DNA of 64,000 nucleotides, taken from positions 372,001 to 436,000 of the forward strand of contig NZ_LYPA01000064.1 of the NCBI RefSeq assembly GCF_001675045.1, read 5' to 3'. The position numbers were made by a program, and so were the translations under genes. The stretch is from Paenibacillus oryzae (GTDB lineage: Bacteria > Bacillota > Bacilli > Paenibacillales > Paenibacillaceae). Under the pieces are notes generated by a model that ran no database searches, was not told the origin of the DNA, and saw only the letters and a program-made list of their open reading frames with translations. This document shows positions 8,416 to 16,894 of this stretch, piece after piece (position 1 is the first letter of the stretch; the number at the start of each line of letters is the position of its first letter).

Positions 8416-9927
8416 TCATTCAAATTGCTGTCTTAACGTTCGGCCCAAGGCATCAAGCTTAATAATTTCCTGATCAATCTGCTCGGCCCGCTCCATCTGT
8501 TGATCACTCCAGGCCCGTAAACCATCCATTGCTTTGAAGCTTTCTTCAATAACACGTGAAATATGATGCATCTCATCCACCGTGCCCATAGTTTCGCCGC
8601 TAATCTCCATCATCATGTTGTGCATAGAAAGAGTAAATTGCATCATATGCTGAGTCAGTACGCTCATTTTTTCGAATTCAGCTTTGTAACGAGCAATATC
8701 GCTTGAGAATTGAGCAACAGCCGCATACCCCTGATTCACGTGACCCGCATTGGCAGCTCCCTCTTTACGCAATGCAAACATGATTCCCTGGATTTCGTCC
8801 GATGCCTGGCGGCTTTGCTCCGACAGCTTGCGTATCTCCCCGGCTACCACGGAAAATCCCGCTCCGTATTCCCCGGCTCGCGCTGCCTCTATTGAAGCAT
8901 TTAACGCAAGCAGCTTGGTCTGATCGGCAATGCTCTGAATCACTTGAACCTTGTCTTGCGCTTGCTCAGTTGCAACGAGCAGCCTATCTATTGCTCCTAA
9001 TAAAGCACTAACAATATTATATACATCCATATTGCGCTTCTCCATCGCTGAAAGCAAGCCCCGATTTCCGGCCATTGCCTCTTCAACCGTATAGGCCTCC
9101 TGCTTCATCGTTTCCGACGCTTCCAATGCGTGCTGAGTGGACTGATTGATACGAGACAAGTTTTGATCCACCTGCTCCAGCACTTGACTCTGCTTGCCAA
9201 AGCCGCCCGTCACATTCTCAAACGTATGTCTCATATACTGGCTTGCCGCAAGGTTGGATTTTGAGGTTTCGGAGATGACAGAGGTCGCAGAACGAATATG
9301 CTGTGATTGCTGTTCCACCTGCTCTAGCAAAACAGAAACCATCTCTTCTTTTTTCCTTTTTTCCGACTCAAGCTGCTTCGTCCATTTCTGCTTGGAATAC
9401 GTCTGAAAGGTTGTTGCGCTAGAGGTAAGCAGCAGAAACAACGCATGAACAACCAGCATCAGGAACGGATAATCCTTAACGCCAAATACCAATTCCGGAA
9501 ACAGAAAAAAACCAGCAATATGCTGGATGGCAAAAATAACGGTCATCATCAAAGTAAGTTTAATCTTTTCATAATAAACGGCAACAGCCAGCACCATAAA
9601 AATAGAAAAGTGATATTCAACGCCTCCGCCTCCGCCGCTGATCATCGCTATGCTGGATAATGTCAGAGTTAGCGTATTCAGCCATGGCATCCAGCCATGG
9701 CTTTTGCTTCGACGATAAATCCATGCCGCCATCATTAATGTAATAAAAGGAGCAGCCGCAAGCCAATACCGGCCTGTCTGCGTCGCAGCATTCAACGCTT
9801 CTCCGGAATTATGCATGCTTCCGTGTCCCCCTGCGGGCAAATACGGCTCCAACATAAAAATAACTATGCTTAACCCTGTGCTCAAAGCTGATAAAACCAG
9901 CATCAGCTTATTCTTTTTCCAATCCAT
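8416..9927 (-). CDS. Methyl-accepting chemotaxis-type protein with multi-helix membrane sensor
   Basis: 503 residues. Residues 1-175 contain about six hydrophobic helices with a glycine-rich turn ([14 protein letters not shown]) instead of a periplasmic ligand domain, so the signal is probably sensed in or at the membrane. From about residue 200 it is a coiled-coil signalling domain with the chemoreceptor hairpin tip ([40 protein letters not shown]). The start ATG 9927 follows an AGGAGG site. It lies 56 bp upstream of the MHYT kinase on the same strand and may feed the same signalling pathway. Confidence 0.9.
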   Translation of the reverse strand: MDWKKNKLMLVLSALSTGLSIVIFMLEPYLPAGGHGSMHNSGEALNAATQTGRYWLAAAPFITLMMAAWIYRRSKSHGWMPWLNTLTLTLSSIAMISGGGGGVEYHFSIFMVLAVAVYYEKIKLTLMMTVIFAIQHIAGFFLFPELVFGVKDYPFLMLVVHALFLLLTSSATTFQTYSKQKWTKQLESEKRKKEEMVSVLLEQVEQQSQHIRSATSVISETSKSNLAASQYMRHTFENVTGGFGKQSQVLEQVDQNLSRINQSTQHALEASETMKQEAYTVEEAMAGNRGLLSAMEKRNMDVYNIVSALLGAIDRLLVATEQAQDKVQVIQSIADQTKLLALNASIEAARAGEYGAGFSVVAGEIRKLSEQSRQASDEIQGIMFALRKEGAANAGHVNQGYAAVAQFSSDIARYKAEFEKMSVLTQHMMQFTLSMHNMMMEISGETMGTVDEMHHISRVIEESFKAMDGLRAWSDQQMERAEQIDQEIIKLDALGRTLRQQFE

Positions 9928-10106
9928 TCTGCTTTCTTCCTCCTAGTCCCAGCTATATGTAATCAAATCTGTATTGTACTGAATACATTTGAAACTTTTC
10001 TGAACACGGCTTATACATTTCTGCTACCACAAGACGCATTTTGCGTATTGTCCATATTGGTTTACTATATACTACATATATCTGCAGCTAGAACAGGAGA
10101 GAGTCC

Positions 10107-11207
10107 ATGAGAAAGTTAAACATCTTTATCCGGGTTTGTATTGCGATTTTGCTCGCGCTTGGCATCATTTATTTAAGCTCGCTCGTTCCATTTATTTTCA
10201 CTCCGCTGTTATCATTTTTCAGTATCATTATTACGCCGCTTCTCATATCCGGCTTTTTCTACTATTTACTGAGGCCCCTGATCAGCTATCTGGAGAGAAA
10301 AAAATTAAACCGCACTATATCCATTCTGCTGCTATATGCGATCAGCTTTGTTCTGCTCGTTTTCTTTTTCATCGGCGTTTGGCCAGCCTTGAAAACTCAA
10401 TTGCAGAACCTTGCGCATAACGCGCCTTATTTGATCAGCTCCACAAATAAACACATTGATCAGTTGATGCAAAATGAGCTCGTAGCTTCGTGGGTGCCTG
10501 AGGATATCAATATTTCAGAGAAAATTACCGAATACCTGAACAAAGGCTTTATATGGGTCAGCAATTCTGTAACGGGGATGTTTGGATTTTTATCCAACTT
10601 CGCAATCGTCCTATTCACCTTCCCGATTATGCTTTTCTACATGTTAAAAGAAGGCAGCAAGTTCAAAAACAGTCTTGTCCGTCTTTTCCCGGCCCGATAC
10701 AGAGAGGATGGACGATCCGTTCTGGATGACATTGATCAGGCGCTTAGCGACTTTATCGTTGGTCGCGTCATTGTTAACGTGGCGTTAGGCGTGCTGATGT
10801 ACATCGGCTTTCTCATTATTGGACTTCCCTACGCATTGCTATTAACGGTGATTGCGGTATTAATGAACTTTATCCCGTTTTTTGGCGCCATCCTTTCGAG
10901 CATACCGATTGTAATCGTTGGTTTAATCGAATCGCCCGCTACGGCTATTTGGTCGCTTATCATCATCCTCGCCGCGCAGCAGGTTCAGGATAATTTAATT
11001 GCGCCTTACGTATTTGGCAAAAAGCTGTCCATCCATCCGTTGACCACCATTGTTCTCGTGTTGGTTGGCGGCGATATAGCGGGCATTGTTGGTTTCCTGC
11101 TCGTCATTCCGGTTTATGTCATTGTCAAAATCGTAGCTGTCAAAATGTATGAGCTATACATTAAAACGCGCGGCAGCAAAGAGGAAACGCCTCCGGCTCA
11201 GCCCTGA
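10107..11207 (+). CDS. AI-2E family transporter (YtvI/PerM-like permease)
   Basis: 366 residues with about eight hydrophobic segments and the family layout: paired N-terminal helices, a soluble middle region (about residues 95-160), FPIMLFYMLKEGSKFK, the IVGRVIVNVALGVLMYIGFLIIGLPYALLL segment, FIPFFGAILSSIP and the closing VQDNLIAPYVFGKKLSIHPL. Members export small molecules or act as Na+/H+ antiporters, and the substrate cannot be read from sequence. ATG 10107 follows AGGAGAGAG at a normal distance. It is a single gene with its own terminator. Confidence 0.92.
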   Translation: MRKLNIFIRVCIAILLALGIIYLSSLVPFIFTPLLSFFSIIITPLLISGFFYYLLRPLISYLERKKLNRTISILLLYAISFVLLVFFFIGVWPALKTQLQNLAHNAPYLISSTNKHIDQLMQNELVASWVPEDINISEKITEYLNKGFIWVSNSVTGMFGFLSNFAIVLFTFPIMLFYMLKEGSKFKNSLVRLFPARYREDGRSVLDDIDQALSDFIVGRVIVNVALGVLMYIGFLIIGLPYALLLTVIAVLMNFIPFFGAILSSIPIVIVGLIESPATAIWSLIIILAAQQVQDNLIAPYVFGKKLSIHPLTTIVLVLVGGDIAGIVGFLLVIPVYVIVKIVAVKMYELYIKTRGSKEETPPAQP

Positions 11208-11250
11208 TCGCAAGTAACAATTCGCGCATACGTATTTGTTGTCATCAATG

Positions 11251-11288
11251 AAAAACAGCCTGCTCCTTGGAAGGAGCGGGCTGTTTTT
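11251..11288 (+). terminator. Rho-independent terminator of the AI-2E transporter gene
   Basis: AAAAACAGCCTGCTCC and GGAGCGGGCTGTTTTT form a 16-pair stem (one T-G pair) with a short loop. It ends in five T and lies 43 bases after the stop codon. Confidence 0.92.
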
Positions 11289-11342
11289 GGAATGGACTAA
11301 GGAGCAAGCTGCTAACTTTTGCTTATACTCCCTTAAATCCGC

Positions 11343-11540
11343 CTAAAAAGTTATTGTAATAAGAATAACACCCAACACAATATAAACTATACCACTAATT
11401 CTATAACGTCTTATTTGTGCTTTAGTGGGTTTCTTCTTTAAAGTATTCAAAGCAGTTGTCTTTACAAAAAAAGCCGGAAATGCTACAACTAAAGCCCCAC
11501 CTACTACTAACAACAGAAAAATAAAGCCTGCTAAAACCAT
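11343..11540 (-). CDS. Small two-helix membrane protein (65 aa), unknown
   Basis: Starting at ATG 11540, the protein is MVLAGFIFLLLVVGGALVVAFPAFF, a basic loop (KKKPTKAQIRRYR) and a second hydrophobic helix ISGIVYIVLGVILITITF: a hairpin-type membrane protein. The frame can be extended to 11600, but that would overlap the divergent AraC start. No good ribosome site is visible for either start. The DNA is clearly AT-richer than its neighbours. No family recognised; a real gene is likely from the clean hydrophobic pattern. Confidence 0.55.
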   Translation of the reverse strand: MVLAGFIFLLLVVGGALVVAFPAFFVKTTALNTLKKKPTKAQIRRYRISGIVYIVLGVILITITF

Positions 11541-11564
11541 CTTGCTTAGATCGGAGGAAAACGA

Positions 11565-12539
11565 ATGGGCAATCAACCCGTTACAATACAAGACAGGCAT
11601 CGGTTTTTAGTTTATCAATCCATGGATTACATAGAAGAGCATCTGAATGAAAAGCTTTCACTCCAAATGATGGCGGAGCAGGCCGCCTACTCGCCATTTC
11701 ATTTTCATCGTCTTTTTAAAGCGGTTACAGGCGAAAAGCTCAACGATTATGTCAAACGAACTCGTTTGGAGCGCGCACTACTCAAAACTATACTTTTCCA
11801 TGATCAAAGTCTCTCGGAAATAGCCATAGACTGCGGCTTTTCTTCGATCGGCGATTTTTCCCGTTCATTCAAAGGTTACTTTGGAAAAAACGCTTCCTGG
11901 TTTAGAGAGCAAAGCTATGATAACAATCGCAAGATTTGTGAAGTCGATCGCAAGATTGCCGAAAGATATTTTGATACAACCTATTACAATAGAATTAGTC
12001 CGGACGGAACAACGCGCGTTGAAGCAAAAAGAGCGTTAAAGGTTACCGTAAAACAACTGCCCTCTTACCATGTCATCTACGATCGGTGTATCGGAGGATC
12101 GGATTTTTACTTTGATCAAGAAAGGAATCAAGAAAGCATACGGCAGGCGTTTGTGAAGGTTTTGAGCTTGTCCAGGTTAAAATCAAATGCCGTTTATCAA
12201 GCCATGAACATCGGAATCCCATCTCCTTATCCTTTTCCTTTACTTGGAGATCAGGGACGTTGCAGAAGGTATGATGCTTGTGTAACGATTCCTGCAAATG
12301 CGGATGTTAATGGAGATGAGGCAATAGGCAGCCGGCGGCTTGCTGGCGGATTATATGGTGTCATTCAAATTGACAAACAAGCCAGCCTGTATCCTTTCAT
12401 CCTGGAATTCTTTTTGTATGAGTGGCTCCCCGCAAGCGGATTTGTTCTGGATGATAGCAGGCCTGTGCTAGAGCTATTCCCCGTGTCCGATGTCGGACAT
12501 GCAATCTATATAGATTGCTGCATTCCAATTATAAAATGA
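11565..12539 (+). CDS. AraC-family regulator with GyrI-like effector domain
   Basis: 324 residues. Residues about 10-110 form the AraC/XylS double helix-turn-helix (LSLQMMAEQAAYSPFHFHRLFKAVTGEKLNDYVKRTRLERA and LSEIAIDCGFSSIGDFSRSFKGYFG). Residues about 150-324 form a GyrI-like/BacR effector-binding domain. The start ATG 11565 has GGAGG seven bases upstream. It lies 18 bp ahead of another GyrI-containing gene and very likely forms an operon with it. It probably responds to a small hydrophobic compound and controls this operon. Confidence 0.9.
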   Translation: MGNQPVTIQDRHRFLVYQSMDYIEEHLNEKLSLQMMAEQAAYSPFHFHRLFKAVTGEKLNDYVKRTRLERALLKTILFHDQSLSEIAIDCGFSSIGDFSRSFKGYFGKNASWFREQSYDNNRKICEVDRKIAERYFDTTYYNRISPDGTTRVEAKRALKVTVKQLPSYHVIYDRCIGGSDFYFDQERNQESIRQAFVKVLSLSRLKSNAVYQAMNIGIPSPYPFPLLGDQGRCRRYDACVTIPANADVNGDEAIGSRRLAGGLYGVIQIDKQASLYPFILEFFLYEWLPASGFVLDDSRPVLELFPVSDVGHAIYIDCCIPIIK

Positions 12540-12557
12540 AGGTAGGAGCGATGTCCT

Positions 12558-13841
12558 GTGAATGTTCAAACGACAGCTCTCGATGCTTTATTTCTGGTAG
12601 GCATCACAACCGAAACAAATGACTCAAGCGGCAGAGACTACGCAAATTTGACAAACGCTCTCATCAAGCGTTTAGGCGACATTCCCGGCCGTAAAAACAA
12701 TACCTTATATCTTTTCTCCACGTTCTCCGAGGACTATATGCCCGGGCGGGCATTCACCCTTTTTGCCGGCGTTGAATCAGAGGAGCAGGAGCTGCTGCCG
12801 GACGGTATGTCGTGTAAACATGTACATGCTCATCAATACGCGGTTATTTCTCATAACGGCCCTCTGCGCACTACAGGCCAAACCGTAGATTTTTTTCAAA
12901 AGCAGTGGCTGCCGAATAGCGATTATGTGGAGGCTTCTCCATTCTTTTTTCAAAAAGGAGAGCTCTTGGGGAGTGATGGGCCAGCCAACGAAATAGAGAT
13001 ATGGTTTCCTGTTGTCTTAAAAAAAGAAACACAAGCTGCAGCGCCTAGCACTGTTCCTTCTTTAAAATATGATGGAGGCTTTATCCATGTGTTGTGGGAC
13101 TATCATGAAGCGGCTTCGGAATGGTACGCCCGGCATTTTCTTTGGAAAAGCGGCGAGACGTTTTCCTCCCCCTCGGAAAAGCTGACCCGGCATGCGTTTG
13201 GCACCTGGATAAAGTCCGTTTTATCCGAAAACGGGCCGCATCCTGATTTGGTTGAGCGCGGAGTCGATTCCCATATACGCTGGTGCTGGAATACGAAGGA
13301 TATAGTGGCGGCTCATCACTATTTTAAGGAACATGGGGTTCGCGTATCAGACATCTATTGGGGTCCGGGGGAACGTTATTATTTCGAGCTTTGGGCGACT
13401 TATGAAGGAACACGTCTGACCGTTTGCGGGTACCCGGAGCTTGAACAGGATTATGGAGCTAGGCTTTGTCCCGGTTGGGTTCGTATAGGAGTAAGAGATG
13501 TAGAAGCAGCCATGGAATGGTACCAAAAGTATGTCGGCATGTCTGTCGTCAAGGATCAGCCCGAACAAGGCTGGGCACTGATGTCCCTCGGGGTAGAGCA
13601 TCATCCGGGAACCTCCTTATGGTGGCTGGAAACACTGCCCCCGAATGCATATACAGGGGCAATTAGCGGGACGGCTGCTCCCTACTGCGTCCTTCATGAT
13701 AAGTGGGTATTTCAAAACTATCATCAATTTTTGCTGGACAACGATGTACCTGTTTCCGACATTTCCGGTAATCTAAACGGCTTTGCGCGGTTCCATTTCT
13801 TCGATCCTGACGGAAACCGGTTTAATATTCAAAAATATTAA
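12558..13841 (+). CDS. GyrI-like domain fused to two VOC (glyoxalase-fold) domains
   Basis: 427 residues starting at GTG 12558 with TAGGAG nine bases upstream. Residues about 1-157 form a GyrI-like effector-binding domain (ALDALFLVGITTETND... to NEIEIWFPV). Residues about 172-300 and 310-427 resemble VOC domains. The second has the pattern WVRIGVRDVEAAMEWYQKYVG with a C-terminal ARFHFFDPDGNRFNIQKY, typical of glyoxalase/bleomycin-resistance folds. The first VOC lacks an obvious full metal triad. The combination suggests binding or sequestration of a small toxic molecule that the preceding AraC-GyrI protein senses. Function inferred; the domain calls are firm for GyrI and for VOC domain two. 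Confidence 0.8.
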   Translation: MNVQTTALDALFLVGITTETNDSSGRDYANLTNALIKRLGDIPGRKNNTLYLFSTFSEDYMPGRAFTLFAGVESEEQELLPDGMSCKHVHAHQYAVISHNGPLRTTGQTVDFFQKQWLPNSDYVEASPFFFQKGELLGSDGPANEIEIWFPVVLKKETQAAAPSTVPSLKYDGGFIHVLWDYHEAASEWYARHFLWKSGETFSSPSEKLTRHAFGTWIKSVLSENGPHPDLVERGVDSHIRWCWNTKDIVAAHHYFKEHGVRVSDIYWGPGERYYFELWATYEGTRLTVCGYPELEQDYGARLCPGWVRIGVRDVEAAMEWYQKYVGMSVVKDQPEQGWALMSLGVEHHPGTSLWWLETLPPNAYTGAISGTAAPYCVLHDKWVFQNYHQFLLDNDVPVSDISGNLNGFARFHFFDPDGNRFNIQKY

Positions 13842-13901
13842 GGAGCATAAAGCGTTTCCACTCCTATAAGTCCATACGGCAATCGGAATCAATGTCTTTT
13901 A

Positions 13902-13943
13902 TGGAGAGCGCTGCGGTGGAGCTGATCCACCGCGCCTCCCTTA
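13902..13943. terminator. Bidirectional hairpin between convergent genes (no clear T tract)
   Basis: GCGGTGGA (13913-13920) and TCCACCGC (13926-13933) form a perfect 8-bp stem with extra outer pairings (GGAG/CTCC). No long T run follows, so termination efficiency is uncertain. The position between the ends of the GyrI-VOC gene and nrdJ suits a shared terminator. Confidence 0.5.
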
Positions 13944-13998
13944 TTATTCAAGCAACGTTTCATACGTTAGGTTGTATTTACTTCGAGCATATACGTCC

Positions 13999-14066
13999 AG
14001 CACTTCCTACCGACCTAACACTTCCTAGCTACTAACACTTGCTACCGGCTAACACTTGCTATATCC
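13999..14066. repeat. Four 17-bp tandem repeats spanning the nrdJ stop codon
   Basis: Units begin at 13999, 14016, 14033 and 14050, with consensus TAACACTTSCTANNNNC. The last unit lies inside the nrdJ coding end and its stop codon (14049-14051); the other three lie downstream. Units two to four share TAACACTT(C/G)CTA exactly. The simplest reading is stepwise slippage duplication of the 3' coding end. Confidence 0.8.
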
Positions 14067-16691
14067 GCAATTGCCGCATTGCTTGCAGCCCTCGATGTTG
14101 ATTAAAGATGCCAAGCCGCAGGATGGGCAAAGATCAAGCGAATTGTCCTTCTTAAAGCCTCCTTCATACGGAGGAAGGGAATCGCCTTGCGACAAAAAAG
14201 GCTGGGGCTGCTCTTCTTCCGGCCGCTCTTGATACTTCACATCAGCTCTACGCTCCAAATGCTCTGAAGAATCACCATTTCGCTGCTCAGCGAAGCTTAT
14301 ATGCTGCTCCAGCGCCTTCGCCACCGCATCGGCGATCGACTCGACCCGATTGGCGCCAAAGCCGATGGAGCCCGACCCGCCAATTCCTTTTAAATGCTTG
14401 ATCAACAGCTCGACCTTATGTCCATGGTCTCCGTATCTCAGAAACAAGGAGCAGACCCGGCCTAATGCCTCCGCCATGGCAAACACATCGGAGCCCGCCT
14501 TGCCCACATTCAGAAAAATTTCGCCCGGCGAGCCGGAAAGATCATTAATCGTAATATAGGCCATGCCAAATGGCGTATTGATTTTGTACGTCGCGCCCCG
14601 CAGCACCTGCGGACGGCTCTTATACGCCTTGTCTAATGTACGTTTGCCTCCAGACTCCACCCGATGTGCCGGCATATCGTCTGGCCGCTGATCTCCTGTC
14701 TTTTCTTCCTTGATATGTTCTTGCTCCAGTTTTGGCTCCTGCTCTCCCGCCTCCTCCCGCTCCTCCGTATCCCGCTCCTCCGTCGTGGACAATACCTGCA
14801 CATCCCGGCTCCCGTCGCGGTAGATCGTTACACCCTTGCAGCCAAGCTCATAGGCCATTTCGTAAAGCTCTTTCGTCTCCTCTATTGTAAAATCATTAGG
14901 ACAATTGGCCGTTTTTGATATCGAGCTGTCCACCCAGCGCTGAATGGCCGCCTGCACCCGAATATGATCTTTTGCCGATAAATCCATAGCCGTAACAAAA
15001 TAATCCGGCAGCTCTTCACCAGGATGAGCATCCTTCCACTGCTGTGCGATGGGAACAAATTGCTTATCGAAGCCCAGCCTGCTTTGACGGAAATATTGGA
15101 AGGCAAAATACGGCTCGATGCCCGTCGAGGTGCCAACCATCGTCCCCGTGCTGCCCGTTGGCGCCTGCGTCAGCACCGTCACGTTGCGAATGCCGTATTG
15201 CATAATCGCCTCGCCAACTTCAGGATATTGTGAGATCAGCCCCTTCATAAAGCCGCTCTGAAGAAAAAGCTCCGCGTCAAAAGCGGGAAAGGCTCCTTTT
15301 TCAGCAGCAAGCTCTGCCGATGCCAAATAGGCTTCGCGCGCCATAAATCCATAAAGCTTCTCAAGAAAATGAAGGCATTCCTGGCTGCCATAACGGATTT
15401 GCAGCTTGATCAGCAGTTCTGCAAGGCCCATCGTACCAAGCCCGATCCTTCGCTCCTTCTTCTGGTTCGCTTCATTTTGAGGAAAATGATACGGAGTGGC
15501 GTCGATGACATTATCAAGAAATCGCACCGACCAGCGAGTAACCTTTGATAGCTCCTCCCAATCCACATCCTCTTTTCCTTCGTCATAAAAACGGGAAAGA
15601 TTAATGGCCGAGAGGTTGCAAACGCCCCAGCCGGGCAGTCCTTGTTCACCGCAGGGATTAGTACTATTGATGGGATTAAAATACCAGCTATTAGACATTT
15701 CATTGTAATATTCCATAAAAACGACGCCGGGCTCTGCCGATTTCCAGGCCGACTCCATGATGATATGCCAAATGTCACGGGCGGAAAGCGTTTTGTACAA
15801 CACCACCTCTTTGCCAAGCGCCTTCCAGGCGTCAAGGTCCCCGGTCCATAGCTCGTCATAATCGGGGTCTTTTGTATCTGGGAATACGAGGTTCCACTCC
15901 AAATCCTCTTTGACCGCCCGCATAAAAGCATTGCTGACGCATACCGACAGGTTGGCATTAGTCACCTGACCCATGCTTTGCTTCACCGTAATGAATTCCA
16001 GCAGGTCGGGATGCCAATCGTTGATCATCAGCATCAAGGCGCCGCGCCGGCTGCCGCCTTGCTCGATCAGCCCCGTCGTATAGCTGAATAAACCTCCCCA
16101 CGATACTGCGCCGCTGGACGTTCCGTTAACTCCTGCAACAACGGTTCTTCTTGGACGAAGCGAGGACAGATTGAAGCCAACGCCTCCGCCGCGAGCCATA
16201 ATTTCCGTCATATTAGCAAGCGACTCCATGATGCCGCCCCGGCTGTCCTTTGGCGAAGGAATGACATAACAGTTGAATAGCGTCAGCTCCTCGCTAGTCC
16301 CTGCTCCAGCCGCAATTCTGCCCCCGGGAACCAGCTTGAAGCCGTCCAGCATTTCTCTGAACTTTCCTCTCCATTCCCGCGCCTTTTCTTCTGTTTGTTC
16401 TACAGCGGATATGGCATCCGCAATTCGATCCCACATCTCCCCGGGCGTTGTTTCAAGCGGATGCGACAGCTTGGTCAAGTCACTGTCCAGCGTATCCCCG
16501 TTTCGCAGCTTCACCTTAACCTTGCTTCCCGAACGCTCCGTTACCTCGCCAACCTCCTTGACCGGAAACCTGGAATCCTCTTTTACAAGAGCCAGTACCA
16601 GATCGCCAGGCTTCACCCCGGAAGAATCCTCATGCTTCAATGCGTACCTGTCCAAAAATATTTTTTCGCCCAGTCCCTCCAGCCTCGTCAT
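14049..16691 (-). CDS. nrdJ: Vitamin B12-dependent (class II) ribonucleoside-diphosphate reductase
   Basis: About 880 residues. ATG 16691 is chosen because GGAGGG precedes it. It reduces ribonucleotides to deoxyribonucleotides in the cytosol using adenosylcobalamin. Visible landmarks: the redox cysteine in LTLFNCYV, RGGGVGFNLSSLRPR, NPCGEQ with the thiyl-radical cysteine, GWGVCNLSAINL with the partner cysteine, LTQAPTGSTGTMVGTS and a C-terminal shuttle region with CPSCG...CKQCGNCGYSKC. A linker rich in E, R and K (about residues 630-680) precedes the C-terminal TSCPD-type domain. No cobalamin riboswitch was found upstream; instead there are two NrdR-like boxes. Confidence 0.96.
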   Translation of the reverse strand: MTRLEGLGEKIFLDRYALKHEDSSGVKPGDLVLALVKEDSRFPVKEVGEVTERSGSKVKVKLRNGDTLDSDLTKLSHPLETTPGEMWDRIADAISAVEQTEEKAREWRGKFREMLDGFKLVPGGRIAAGAGTSEELTLFNCYVIPSPKDSRGGIMESLANMTEIMARGGGVGFNLSSLRPRRTVVAGVNGTSSGAVSWGGLFSYTTGLIEQGGSRRGALMLMINDWHPDLLEFITVKQSMGQVTNANLSVCVSNAFMRAVKEDLEWNLVFPDTKDPDYDELWTGDLDAWKALGKEVVLYKTLSARDIWHIIMESAWKSAEPGVVFMEYYNEMSNSWYFNPINSTNPCGEQGLPGWGVCNLSAINLSRFYDEGKEDVDWEELSKVTRWSVRFLDNVIDATPYHFPQNEANQKKERRIGLGTMGLAELLIKLQIRYGSQECLHFLEKLYGFMAREAYLASAELAAEKGAFPAFDAELFLQSGFMKGLISQYPEVGEAIMQYGIRNVTVLTQAPTGSTGTMVGTSTGIEPYFAFQYFRQSRLGFDKQFVPIAQQWKDAHPGEELPDYFVTAMDLSAKDHIRVQAAIQRWVDSSISKTANCPNDFTIEETKELYEMAYELGCKGVTIYRDGSRDVQVLSTTEERDTEEREEAGEQEPKLEQEHIKEEKTGDQRPDDMPAHRVESGGKRTLDKAYKSRPQVLRGATYKINTPFGMAYITINDLSGSPGEIFLNVGKAGSDVFAMAEALGRVCSLFLRYGDHGHKVELLIKHLKGIGGSGSIGFGANRVESIADAVAKALEQHISFAEQRNGDSSEHLERRADVKYQERPEEEQPQPFLSQGDSLPPYEGGFKKDNSLDLCPSCGLASLINIEGCKQCGNCGYSKC

Positions 16692-16740
16692 AACTGTTTC
16701 CCTCCATCTCCTAAAAATAGGCCAACAAAACAGCACAAAA

Positions 16741-16787
16741 CCAACATATAGTATGATACATCCATTTTAGCACACAATATATTGATT
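16741..16787 (-). promoter_or_regulatory. Paired NrdR-box-like operators upstream of nrdJ
   Basis: ACACAATATATTGATT (16772-16787) closely matches the NrdR box pattern ACACWATATATWGTGT. A second, weaker site CCAACATATAGTATGA begins at 16741, exactly 31 bp away, which is the three-helical-turn spacing known for NrdR pairs. The sites lie 50-96 bp upstream of the nrdJ start, in the gap shared with the divergent helicase operon. Confidence 0.6.
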
Positions 16788-16894
16788 ATCAGTTTGTTTT
16801 TATCCTTTATTATGTTTATTACAGAAGAGGGCAATACTACTTGGGAGCTCTATTTTTTTGTTTTTTATCACGACTTATCGGGAGGGTGAACGCC

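Noticed and set aside
16692..16894. Cobalamin riboswitch upstream of nrdJ
   Set aside because: The gap is about 200 bp and lacks the B12-box sequence and the long structured leader; NrdR-like boxes explain it better.
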